Origin: Vibrio cincinnatiensis
GTDB lineage: Bacteria; Pseudomonadota; Gammaproteobacteria; Enterobacterales; Vibrionaceae
Length of the DNA: 64,000 nucleotides
Assembly (NCBI RefSeq): GCF_022113815.1
Contig: NZ_SGOM01000002.1
Span: 248,001-312,000, forward strand
Direction of reading: 5' to 3'
Below, piece by piece: positions 34,611 to 42,955 of the stretch (within the stretch, counting starts at the first letter, position 1; each line of letters begins with the position of its first letter). Under the pieces are notes generated by a model. It had not been told where the DNA came from, did not search any database, and saw only the letters and a program-made list of their open reading frames with translations. The position numbers and the translations under genes are program-made.

Positions 34611-35028
34611 GGAACGATGATCAAGATAACGGGAAATATAAGAGATTTTCGGATAACGGACATCTGGATATGATTGAGTGAACACTTGGTACAGACTTCC
34701 CTCGCCTATTGGCTTTACAGTATGATAACGAAAGCATGATCATGGCTATTTTCCTGTTTTTCTTTCCCTTATTTCAGTTTCTTTTTATGGCTAATTAGGC
34801 TTACTTATCTAGGAGGAAGCCTGATTGTAATTGACATTAACCGTAAATCACTCCGTTTTTATCATGCTTCCGGTGGTGGATAGAGACTTGATCATCTTTC
34901 CGTTATCTAAGGATCCTTTTTTCCACCTCGATGGGTTCTAATAGTACCGATTTACTCCTTGATCATTGTTCCCTAGAGCGTGATTTTTATGGAACGATGA
35001 TCATGATAGCATCCTTGATCATCGTTCC
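34611..35028. repeat. GGAA-type ATGATCA repeats (rctA-equivalent regulatory region)
   Basis: Five copies of GGAA[AC][AG]ATGATCA: plus strand at 34611-34623 and 34991-35003, minus strand at 34901-34889, 34972-34960 and 35028-35016. Further GATC motifs lie near 34738. No gene is present. In V. cholerae this place holds rctA and the 39-mer sites that RctB uses to restrain initiation; assignment of these repeats to that class is inference. Confidence 0.7.
34991..35028. repeat. 13-bp perfect inverted repeat
   Basis: GGAACGATGATCA (34991-35003) and TGATCATCGTTCC (35016-35028) face each other across 12 bases, two copies of the GGAA-type repeat head to head. Confidence 0.85.
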
Positions 35029-35578
35029 ATTCTATTGTGTGAGCTCTCTTTCTAACCAAATCGAGATATAAACAATGTCGGGAGGCTAAATTTTCCTATT
35101 CTATGCTTGTTTTCTCATTATACTTACTCGCTGTGCCTTAAATTACGTCATTTTATGAGGTTATATATGCCCTTTTTTAGAAAAATAATGGCAAAGCTAA
35201 ATTGAAAATACATCTACCGTAGTTTATCTATTCTGAGTAATCGTTCCGATGAGATGGCTTTCAGGATTTAGGTGCCTTATTTTCCATCTTCTCTTTTTTA
35301 TGTTGAATAAAATGATTTTCTCTTCTCTTGGATCAATTTTCTTCGGTTTACATTGTAAATATGTGACGTTGTAATATTTAAAATTTTCACCTTAATTAAG
35401 GTATTGTTAGCTAAATTTCAAAGAATATGACCGTCAGCATAATGTCAATAATACGTCAATTGATGTCTGTATTTCTATTTATTGTGATTAGTATCTATAA
35501 GTGAATGTTCACCTTTTTATTGTGTGTATCGTGAATTGCTGTACAATGGGTGGCTGGGAATCAGTTATGGAAATGACT
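35029..35578. other. gene-free stretch before parA2
   Basis: AT-rich, no convincing gene. It contains one parS2 site and, close to parA2, TACAAT at 35541 as a possible -10. Nothing else that I can support. Confidence 0.6.
35347..35359. other. parS2 site
   Basis: TTTACATTGTAAA, an exact consensus match, about 220 bases before parA2 and within 1 kb of the iteron array. Confidence 0.92.
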
Positions 35579-36796
35579 ATGAAAAGAGAACAAACAATAG
35601 AGAATCTCTATCAGCTTGCTGAACAGACTCAGCAGGTGCAAGCTGATCGAATAGAGATTGTATTAGAAGAACGTCGTGATGAGCATTTTCCTCCAATGTC
35701 AAAGGCTTTGATGGAAACTCGCTCAGGTTTAACGCGTCGTAAACTTGATGAAGCGATCGCTAAACTAGAGGCGGCGGGGCATCAATTTACGAAAAATAAT
35801 GCGAATCACTACTCTATTTCTCTTGCTGAAGCTCATATGCTGATGGATGCGGCTGGGGTACTTAAATTCCATCAGCGAAAGAAGAATACAGACAATAAAC
35901 CTTGGATCATCAATGTACAGAACCAAAAAGGGGGGACGGGCAAGTCCATGACCGCTGTGCATTTGGCGGCTTGTCTAGCGCTTAATTTGGATAAGCGCTA
36001 TCGTATCTGTTTGATTGACTTGGATCCACAAGGCTCTTTACGTCTGTTTTTAAACCCACAGATCAGTTTGGCTGAACACAGTAATATTTATTCAGCGGTT
36101 GATATTATGCTGGATAATTTCCCTGAAGGGACTGAGATTGATAAAGCCTTTTTACAAAAAAATGTTCTACTACCGACTCAATACCCTAATTTAAAAACCA
36201 TTTCTGCCTTTCCGGAAGATGCCATGTTTAACGCAGAGGCTTGGCAGTATCTTTCTCAAAATCAATCATTAGATATTGTTCGTTTATTGAAAGAGAAATT
36301 GATTGATAAAATTGCCGATGAATTCGACATTATCATGATTGATACTGGGCCACATGTGGATCCTTTAGTATGGAACGCGATGTATGCGTCAAATGCACTG
36401 CTTATTCCTTGTGCAGCTAAACGTTTGGACTGGGCTTCCACGGTTAACTTTTTTCAACATTTACCGACCGTTTATGAAATGTTCCCCGATGATTGGAAAG
36501 GGCTGGAATTTGTTCGCTTAATGCCGACGATGTTTGAAGATGATAATAAGAAACAGGTGTCTGTTTTAACGGAAATGAATTATTTATTAGGTGATCAGGT
36601 GATGATGGCAACGATACCTCGTAGCCGTGCTTTTGAAACTTGCGCCGATACTTATAGTACGGTTTTTGATCTTACCACCAGTGATTTTGAGGGCGGTAAG
36701 AAAACCTTAGCAACCGCACAGGATGCGGTGCAAAAAAGTGCCTTAGAATTAGAGCGTGTACTGCATACACATTGGACTTCATTGAATCAGGGGTAA
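35579..36796 (+). CDS. parA2: chromosome II partition ATPase ParA2
   Basis: Walker-type ATPase that positions chromosome II origins together with ParB2 at parS2 sites. The ATG at 35579 gives 405 residues and begins MKREQTIENL, as in V. cholerae ParA2; ATGs at 35567 and 35573 are close alternatives. An N-terminal helical region with a helix-turn-helix-like part (GLTRRKLDEAIAKLE) precedes the deviant Walker A KGGTGKS (117-123), then LIDLDPQGSL and IIMIDTGPHVD. The plasmid-like P1 ParA architecture fits the plasmid origin of this chromosome. Stops 7 bases before parB2. Confidence 0.97.
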   Translation: MKREQTIENLYQLAEQTQQVQADRIEIVLEERRDEHFPPMSKALMETRSGLTRRKLDEAIAKLEAAGHQFTKNNANHYSISLAEAHMLMDAAGVLKFHQRKKNTDNKPWIINVQNQKGGTGKSMTAVHLAACLALNLDKRYRICLIDLDPQGSLRLFLNPQISLAEHSNIYSAVDIMLDNFPEGTEIDKAFLQKNVLLPTQYPNLKTISAFPEDAMFNAEAWQYLSQNQSLDIVRLLKEKLIDKIADEFDIIMIDTGPHVDPLVWNAMYASNALLIPCAAKRLDWASTVNFFQHLPTVYEMFPDDWKGLEFVRLMPTMFEDDNKKQVSVLTEMNYLLGDQVMMATIPRSRAFETCADTYSTVFDLTTSDFEGGKKTLATAQDAVQKSALELERVLHTHWTSLNQG

Positions 36797-36803
36797 ATAA
36801 AAA

Positions 36804-37775
36804 ATGGCAATAAAAACGTCTGAGCTGAATGCGAAGTTATTTGGTAAAGCAGATAAACGACGAGCTTCAACCCCTCAAGAAGCGCAAGCTGCTGCGAAAG
36901 CGCAAGCTCAAGTGATTGAACTTGCTGTGGCGGGTGAAGATTTGGTGACTTTTGAATTGGTCCGAATTCCTGCTGGTGAAATAGAAGAAAAAACCGTTGT
37001 TTTTGCTCAAAATGCCCGTGAGCAATCCTTTCTTAATGAACATGCATTGGCTGACATTCTGAATTCATTACGTGAACGTGGTCAACAATTTCCAGCAGTG
37101 GGTCGCCGGAAAGAGGATGGTAAAATTGAGGTGTTAGATGGTAGCCGCCGTCGGAAATCATGCTTGTTAGCCAAGCAAGATTTTTTGGTCTACGTTGCCG
37201 ATAACATCAATACTGAGCATGCAAAATTCCTTTCCGATGTTGCCAATGCACATAAACCGCTCTCGCTGTATGAAAAAGGAAAAGAGATGCAAGCACAGCT
37301 CGATAGCGGTGCTGCAGAAGATCAAAAAGCATTAGCGAAAATGTTCCAATGTAGCGAAGCTTTAGTGAGTGGTGCATTAAAAGCGGCTTCATTACCGCTG
37401 GCTTTATTACAGGCCTATCCAAACGTGGTTGAACTCGGTCGTCCGACAATTGTTAAGTTACACAAACAATTTAATGAGCTGACAGAGGAGCAACAAACGG
37501 AACTCTTGGCTAAATGTCAGCAACATGATGGGTATGTTTGGCAGCATTGTCACTCACAAGGAGTCGCTCGTATTACTAAAGAAGTGACGGAGACGATTGA
37601 AGAGTGGATTCAGTCTCTGGTTCCCCCTAAAAAAGTAGCCAGTAATAAGGTCGAATTGGTCAAAGGCCGAGCTCACTATACGCGTAAAGGGCACCTTTTG
37701 ACGGTGAACCTGCAGAAAGTGGATGATCGGTTGATGCAAGACATTCTTGATTTTGTGCAGCAAAAGTTAAGTTAA
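36804..37775 (+). CDS. parB2: chromosome II centromere-binding protein ParB2
   Basis: Binds parS2 and spreads, working with ParA2. The 323 residues contain an N-terminal basic arm (residues 9-25), the CTPase/ParB domain with VLDGSRRRKS (about 112-121), and a central helix-turn-helix (QKALAKMFQCSEALVSGALKAASL near 173-196). A C-terminal dimer domain ends it. It forms an operon with parA2 and is closed by a strong terminator. Confidence 0.97.
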   Translation: MAIKTSELNAKLFGKADKRRASTPQEAQAAAKAQAQVIELAVAGEDLVTFELVRIPAGEIEEKTVVFAQNAREQSFLNEHALADILNSLRERGQQFPAVGRRKEDGKIEVLDGSRRRKSCLLAKQDFLVYVADNINTEHAKFLSDVANAHKPLSLYEKGKEMQAQLDSGAAEDQKALAKMFQCSEALVSGALKAASLPLALLQAYPNVVELGRPTIVKLHKQFNELTEEQQTELLAKCQQHDGYVWQHCHSQGVARITKEVTETIEEWIQSLVPPKKVASNKVELVKGRAHYTRKGHLLTVNLQKVDDRLMQDILDFVQQKLS

Positions 37776-37782
37776 CCAGAAT

Positions 37783-37810
37783 AAAATAGCCCGCATTAGC
37801 GGGCTATTTT
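37783..37810. terminator. bidirectional terminator between parB2 and the PotD-like gene
   Basis: AAAATAGCCCGC (37783-37794) pairs with GCGGGCTATTTT (37799-37810); a 12-bp stem with A and T tracts on both sides. Confidence 0.93.
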
Positions 37811-37828
37811 ATAGGAGTCACTATTACA

Positions 37829-38863
37829 TTATTGATTACGCAACCGTTGCCAATATTTATCATAGATGGCCAAAGCTTCCGGTCCGACATCATTAATAAA
37901 TTCCCCTTTTACCATCTCTTCTTCTGTTGGATAAATGGTTCGGTTATTGCGTAAAGTGTCGGGTAATAGCGCTCTTCCCGCTTGTGTGGCTGAAGCATAA
38001 CCTAAGCTATTGACGATCTCCGCTTGGTTTTCTGCTTGAAGCATAAAATTGATAAACTTATGTGCCAGAGCTTTATTTTCACTGCCCGATGGGATGGTGT
38101 AGTTATCCATCCACAATACCGCGCCCTCTTCTGGCATTACAAAAGTGAGTTCCGGCAATTCTTCCTGACCTTGGTAAGCATTACCATTCCATTGCATGCC
38201 CAGCGTGACTTCTCCGGAGACATAAGGAACATGGGGGGCATCTGAGTTATAGAGCAATACGTTGGGTTTCAAGGCGACTAATGATTGGTAAGCCTTTTCT
38301 ATTTCTGATTCCTTTTTCGTGTTAATACTAAATCCATTTAACTTGAGTGCCATACCAAAAACATCACGCATATCATCAATCAGCATGATTTGTTGCTCAT
38401 ATTGAACGTCCCATAGGTCTGCCCAGCGTGATATGCCCTGTGGTAAAAAGGCGTGGTTGTAGCTCAACCCGGTAATTCCCCAGATGTACGGAAGAGAATA
38501 AGTGTTATTGGGATCGTGAGCTTGACCAAGTAAGGATGGCATTGCCTCTTTCATATTAGGAATTTGCTCATGATCTAATTCGCTAAGTAACCCTTCTCGC
38601 CCCATTTTTTCGATAAAATAGGCGGAAGCGAACACCACATCGTATCCAGTTCCTTTGAGTAGTTTTAGTCGGGTGTACATGGATTCATTATTTTCAAACG
38701 TTGAATAATGAATGGAAACCCCTTCTTGTTCTTCAAAGTGCTTAAGTGATTTTTCTGGCAGATATCCTCCCCAAGCGTATACATTGAGTACTTTTTCTTG
38801 TGCGCTTATTTGGCTAGAGGCTGCGATAGCGGCGATGAGCAGTCCTTTTATGAAAGATTTCAT
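37829..38863 (-). CDS. PotD-like extracellular polyamine-binding protein
   Basis: A 344-residue periplasmic binding protein: signal peptide (about 1-21, ending ISAQEK), then VLNVYAWGGYLPEKSLKHFEEQ, typical of PotD/PotF. The ligand-site aromatic residues appear plausible (YAWGGY, LPYIWGITGLSYN, MDNYTIPSG). No potA, potB or potC gene is adjacent, so it must share a transporter encoded elsewhere or act in polyamine sensing (as NspS does in V. cholerae biofilm signalling); that is inference. Confidence 0.88.
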   Translation of the reverse strand: MKSFIKGLLIAAIAASSQISAQEKVLNVYAWGGYLPEKSLKHFEEQEGVSIHYSTFENNESMYTRLKLLKGTGYDVVFASAYFIEKMGREGLLSELDHEQIPNMKEAMPSLLGQAHDPNNTYSLPYIWGITGLSYNHAFLPQGISRWADLWDVQYEQQIMLIDDMRDVFGMALKLNGFSINTKKESEIEKAYQSLVALKPNVLLYNSDAPHVPYVSGEVTLGMQWNGNAYQGQEELPELTFVMPEEGAVLWMDNYTIPSGSENKALAHKFINFMLQAENQAEIVNSLGYASATQAGRALLPDTLRNNRTIYPTEEEMVKGEFINDVGPEALAIYDKYWQRLRNQ

Positions 38864-39090
38864 TGCATTTTTATTCCTTAATATCCAGCCCCATGCTGGC
38901 GTTCAGGTGCATAATTAGTCAAATTATCCTTTCGATAAAGCAAATATAATTTGTCGTTATGAATAATTTTTTTAGTTAGTTTATATAAAGGTTTCCAAAT
39001 TTTCTGATGATAAATCGATTACTGGGGGTGTGGGTGAGCGACTTGTGCTTGTGCTACCATAGCTGCTTCTGTTTTATGATCTGATTTGTT

Positions 39091-41121
39091 ATGACGAACT
39101 CAATGATAAATTTTGGCGAATATCTCAAACAGCTGAAATCTTCGGCATGCGCGAGCAACTATCGGTTAGGCTTATATTTTCAAGCTGAGATAGAATGGGC
39201 GCGATCGGTACTGAAATATGGTATTGATCAGCTTGATAGCCCCACTATTTTTCAGCTAGGTGGACCTGATTTATTTTCTACTCAAGCCATTGCGTATAAC
39301 CAAGGTCAACGTTTGTTAGGACAAGAATGTGATGTTTTGATCTGTGACTTGTCGACGGGATGGGATGCCAATAGTTTTAGTGCAGCATTGGGGACTTTAG
39401 TTGGTGGCGGCTTGCTCTTTATTTTGGGCCATAACGAATCGCTCCTTAGTGCGGACAAACGTTGGTTGACCCGTGCTTTACATCAACTGATGGTGATTAA
39501 CGAGCAAGAATGGCCAGCGATTCCTGTCTGGAATCAGGAGAGTCAGCCACAGAGCTTTGATCAGCAAACGATGGTCGTTGAGCAGATTATTCGTGTGGTG
39601 GAAGGGCACAGAAAACGGCCATTGGTATTAACCGCTGATCGTGGACGCGGCAAAAGCAGTGCTTTAGGTATGGCGGCGGCTCGCTTAATGCAGTCTCGTT
39701 CACTTTCAATTATCGTGACCGCACCGACGCTTGCTGCTATTGCGCCCGTATTTGATTTTGCTTTGCGTTTATTGCCTTCTGCACAATATTCGAAAGGCGT
39801 TCTCCGTTATCAAGCGTCAGAACTTCGTTATTTGCCTGCAGATGAAATACAGCGTTCTCGTCCAGCATGCGATCTATTATTCGTTGATGAAGCTGCCGCG
39901 CTCCCCCTTCCTTTTCTTCAATTATTTGTTGAACATTATCACCGAGCCGTTTTTTCGAGCACCATTCATGGTTATGAAGGATGTGGGCGAGGTTTCACAC
40001 TTAAATTTCAACATTGGCTAAAACACGTTCGTCCACAGACGCGTGCTTTGCATTTGGAACACCCCATTCGCTGGTCAATAGGCGACCCTGTCGAAGCATG
40101 GCATCGGCAAGCTTTTTTACTTAATGATGAGCTGGCATTGGAGGTTGATGAACAGAATGTGGCGGAGGTGCTCTATCATCCTGTCACCAAGCAGACACTT
40201 TTGGAACAACCAGACGTATTGAAAGCGGTTTTTTCATTATTGGTTAATGCTCATTATCAAACCTCTCCTAATGATTTGTTTCATCTTTTAGCGGACGATA
40301 ACGTTCAGCTTTTTATTGCTCGCCAGCAACAACATTATTTAGGTTGCCTTTTAGCCATACGGGAAGGTCAACTTGATACGGCATTAATTAAACACATTCA
40401 ACTCGGAAAGCGTCGTCCTAAAGGACATCTCGCTCCAATAACTATCGCAAATCAGTTAGGAATCTCTCAGGCTGCTTACCAGTCATGTTGGCGGGTGATG
40501 CGTATTGCTGTCCATCCTGCCAAACAAAATCAGGGGCTTGGCAGTGCTTTATTACACCATTTTATTGAACAACACCCTTGCGACTACTTTGCAACCAGTT
40601 TTGGTGCGACGGCTGAGTTGATTCATTTTTGGCACAAAAATGATTTTCATCCGATAAAAATAGGTTCACATCGTGACCAAGCTAGTGGTTGCTATTCTTT
40701 GTTGATGGTCTACAGTAAACACGTTGATTGGCTCGATAAGGCGAGAAGGCAGCTTGCTCCTTATCTGCAATATGAACTGAAAGAGACTTTGCAAGAGTTG
40801 GAGCCAAAGGTTGTTCGAGCTCTGCTAACGTGTGTTATGAGATGGCATGAAAATAAACTCAATACCGACGCTAAAACCCTCATTTATCATTATGCTCTCG
40901 GCGGCGCAAACTATGAAAGTGTGGCGGTTTGGATAGAACAGTGGTTGCTAGAGATGCCTATCGATCGAGTTTCTGATTTACTCATCGCAAAAGTATTACA
41001 ACAACATTCATGGCAATTTTGTGCCCTTCGCCATGGTTATAGCGGCCGAAAACAGGTAGAGCACCATTTACGATTACAATTAACCGATCTTATGGCTGAT
41101 TTACAGTGTAAACTCCAGTGA
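39091..41121 (+). CDS. tmcA: tRNA(Met) cytidine acetyltransferase
   Basis: Forms N4-acetylcytidine at the wobble position of elongator tRNA(Met), using acetyl-CoA and ATP. At 676 residues it matches the family. The helicase-like part has Walker A DRGRGKS (183-189) and LLFVDEAAALPLP (Walker B region). It is followed by a GNAT domain (VMRIAVHPAKQNQGLGSALL, about 468-487; FGATAELIHFW) and a C-terminal tRNA-binding tail. The last codons overlap a parS2 site. The ribosome binding site is weak, and an ATG at 39103 is an alternative. Confidence 0.95.
   Translation: MTNSMINFGEYLKQLKSSACASNYRLGLYFQAEIEWARSVLKYGIDQLDSPTIFQLGGPDLFSTQAIAYNQGQRLLGQECDVLICDLSTGWDANSFSAALGTLVGGGLLFILGHNESLLSADKRWLTRALHQLMVINEQEWPAIPVWNQESQPQSFDQQTMVVEQIIRVVEGHRKRPLVLTADRGRGKSSALGMAAARLMQSRSLSIIVTAPTLAAIAPVFDFALRLLPSAQYSKGVLRYQASELRYLPADEIQRSRPACDLLFVDEAAALPLPFLQLFVEHYHRAVFSSTIHGYEGCGRGFTLKFQHWLKHVRPQTRALHLEHPIRWSIGDPVEAWHRQAFLLNDELALEVDEQNVAEVLYHPVTKQTLLEQPDVLKAVFSLLVNAHYQTSPNDLFHLLADDNVQLFIARQQQHYLGCLLAIREGQLDTALIKHIQLGKRRPKGHLAPITIANQLGISQAAYQSCWRVMRIAVHPAKQNQGLGSALLHHFIEQHPCDYFATSFGATAELIHFWHKNDFHPIKIGSHRDQASGCYSLLMVYSKHVDWLDKARRQLAPYLQYELKETLQELEPKVVRALLTCVMRWHENKLNTDAKTLIYHYALGGANYESVAVWIEQWLLEMPIDRVSDLLIAKVLQQHSWQFCALRHGYSGRKQVEHHLRLQLTDLMADLQCKLQ
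41100..41112. other. parS2 site inside the end of tmcA
   Basis: TTTACAGTGTAAA, exact consensus match, inside the last codons of tmcA. Confidence 0.88.
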
Positions 41122-41136
41122 TAAAGTTCGACATTA

Positions 41137-41149
41137 TTTACAGTGTAAA
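41137..41149. other. parS2 site upstream of the Fic operon
   Basis: TTTACAGTGTAAA, exact match, 37 bases from the previous site and 33 bases before the antitoxin start. Confidence 0.9.
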
Positions 41150-41181
41150 TCAGCACTGCTAATTTAGGAGAAGCTGGTGAG

Positions 41182-41391
41182 ATGATCGTCAACCAAGTAA
41201 TGAATGACAAACGGAAAACAACTGGGCATATAATGATTAAAACATCGAACTCATCGCTAATACAGAGTAAGCCCCTATTTACGCCTAAGATGGAAAACTT
41301 TAAAGTTAGCTTGGCTTATGAAGGATTGTCATTAAAGGCAGGCAGCGAGAAACGCTCGATTGAAGAGCTAAAACGTGATTATGCGCGATAA
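41182..41391 (+). CDS. Fic antitoxin (YhfG/VbhA type)
   Basis: A 69-residue protein just before fic, overlapping it by 11 bases. It carries the inhibitory motif [S/T]xxxE[G/N] as SLAYEG (43-48), whose Glu blocks ATP binding in class I Fic proteins. The C-terminus (SIEELKRDYAR) resembles E. coli YhfG (LEELRSHYER). AGGAG lies 11 bases before the ATG at 41182; ATGs at 41200 and 41233 are also possible, so the exact N-terminus is uncertain. Confidence 0.82.
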   Translation: MIVNQVMNDKRKTTGHIMIKTSNSSLIQSKPLFTPKMENFKVSLAYEGLSLKAGSEKRSIEELKRDYAR

Positions 41392-41977
41392 ATATGGAAC
41401 AAAACACGATAAGTATTGTTATCCAGATACTGAACTTCTGGTTAACTTACTGAATATACAAGATGCTGATCGGTTTGCTGAGGCTGAAGCGGAATTTACT
41501 GCCTACCGTTATCGTCATTATCAATCTTCCGTGCGTAGTTTAGTCGATTTTCATTTCGCTCATTACAAATACCTACATTACTATTTGTTTCAAGATCTCT
41601 ACGCTTGGGCTGGCCAGATTCGTGAAGTGGATATTGCTAAAGGAAGTACTCGATTTTGTACCGTAAATCGAATTGAACCTGAAGCCGAAAAAATTTTTTC
41701 AAAAATTCCACTTCTTAACCATGTATCTGACCGGGAAGTATTGATCGAAGCCATTGCGGATCTTTTTTGTGATATCAATTTATTGCATCCATTTCGTGAA
41801 GGTAATGGCCGTGTGGAGCGTTTCTTTTTTGAGGAAATGGTGTTCATTCTCGGCTATGAACTTACTTGGCCATCGATTACTCAACAGCAGTGGATTGAAG
41901 CGAATATTGCAGGTGTGCATGCGAATCTTGTCCCGTTACAAGCAATATTTTCACAGGCGCTTTCTGTACCAGCCTAA
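41381..41977 (+). CDS. fic: Fic domain AMP-transferase toxin
   Basis: A 198-residue class I Fic protein, homologous to E. coli Fic across its length (DKYGTKHDKYCYP; LYAWAGQIREVDI). The complete active motif HPFREGNGRVER (136-147) implies transfer of AMP from ATP to a target protein; class I toxins of this kind modify DNA gyrase and topoisomerase IV in other bacteria. Start chosen at ATG 41381, overlapping the antitoxin stop, so translation is probably coupled. The GTG at 41375 is an alternative. Confidence 0.92.
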   Translation: MRDKYGTKHDKYCYPDTELLVNLLNIQDADRFAEAEAEFTAYRYRHYQSSVRSLVDFHFAHYKYLHYYLFQDLYAWAGQIREVDIAKGSTRFCTVNRIEPEAEKIFSKIPLLNHVSDREVLIEAIADLFCDINLLHPFREGNGRVERFFFEEMVFILGYELTWPSITQQQWIEANIAGVHANLVPLQAIFSQALSVPA

Positions 41978-42053
41978 TGCGGAGCTACCACAGTATTGCA
42001 TCGATACCGTGTTTCTGATGATAGCGAGTACCCTATAAAAGCCTTATCGGGGG

Positions 42054-42866
42054 TTATTGATTATCAAGATGGCGTGAGTATTCTTGAGGAGGATAGCCAA
42101 ATTGGTTTTTAAAGGCAGCAATAAAACTACTGACACTTTTGTACCCTAATGCATGCGCTACTGAGGTGGTACTCTCTCCTTGAGTGAGTTTGTCGAGAGA
42201 GTTCATTAATCGAAATCGGCTTCTCCATTGTCTAAACGTTGTTCCTGTCTCTGCTTTAAATAACCGTTCAATGGTTCTAACGCTCGCTCCGACTAATTGT
42301 GAAAGTTGAGGCAAGGCGTGGGGAATGTCTGGATGAGTCACCATATGATTAATTAATCGCTGTAATCTTGGATCCGTACCAGATGGTAAGCGTACTTTTA
42401 GCGGACGAAGCAGTTCTAATTCATCAATCGCAACCAATCCTAATCGTTGTAACCTTGCTTCATCAATCGGAGAAACCGTTTCTTCGGTTAGCCTTAGCAT
42501 AATTTCCCGCATCAGTGAGCTCATTGCGAGCATGACGACACTTTTTTCGTGCTCTCTAACTGAGTAAGAAGGGTCAATGTAAATGTTGCGAATTTTTGCA
42601 CTGGTTTCGCTGTTCACTTGGTGATAAACCCCGCTTGGAATCCACATCGCATAAGTCGAAGGTACAACCCATATCGCTTGCTCACTGGTGACTCTTAATA
42701 CGCCAGAGGCGGCCCACAGAAGTTGCCCTCGGGGATGCGCATGAGGAACGATGCCCGATTCTGCTAACATGCTGCGCCCATGCGTTAATACAGGGCGATT
42801 GGCGTCCAATGTATAAGCGACATTGCTGGGAGATAACATTGTCGCTTTGGGAATGTGCATTGTCAT
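42054..42866 (-). CDS. AraC family regulator, divergent from an SLC13 transporter
   Basis: A 270-residue regulator with a cupin N-terminus (HAHPRGQLLWAASG, about 42-55, then WVVPSTYAMWIPSGVYHQV) and two C-terminal helix-turn-helix units (LSQLVGASVRTIERLFKAETG; SVAHALGYKSVSSFIAAFKNQFG). The domain pattern resembles E. coli NimR/YeaM-type regulators, which control a neighbouring exporter. Divergent placement (90 bases) suggests that it controls the transporter gene at 42956. Confidence 0.9.
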   Translation of the reverse strand: MTMHIPKATMLSPSNVAYTLDANRPVLTHGRSMLAESGIVPHAHPRGQLLWAASGVLRVTSEQAIWVVPSTYAMWIPSGVYHQVNSETSAKIRNIYIDPSYSVREHEKSVVMLAMSSLMREIMLRLTEETVSPIDEARLQRLGLVAIDELELLRPLKVRLPSGTDPRLQRLINHMVTHPDIPHALPQLSQLVGASVRTIERLFKAETGTTFRQWRSRFRLMNSLDKLTQGESTTSVAHALGYKSVSSFIAAFKNQFGYPPQEYSRHLDNQ

Positions 42867-42955
42867 AATTTGCCCTTAAAACGTCATCGGTTGTCGGCTA
42901 TCTTAGAAGACGACACACTTTTTGTACATTCGTTCTCTGTATTGGGGCCTAAAAT

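Noticed and set aside
34403..35028. CRISPR array, because of regular repeats
   Set aside because: Repeats are 7-13 bases with GATC cores and no unique 30-base spacers; they fit replication iterons.
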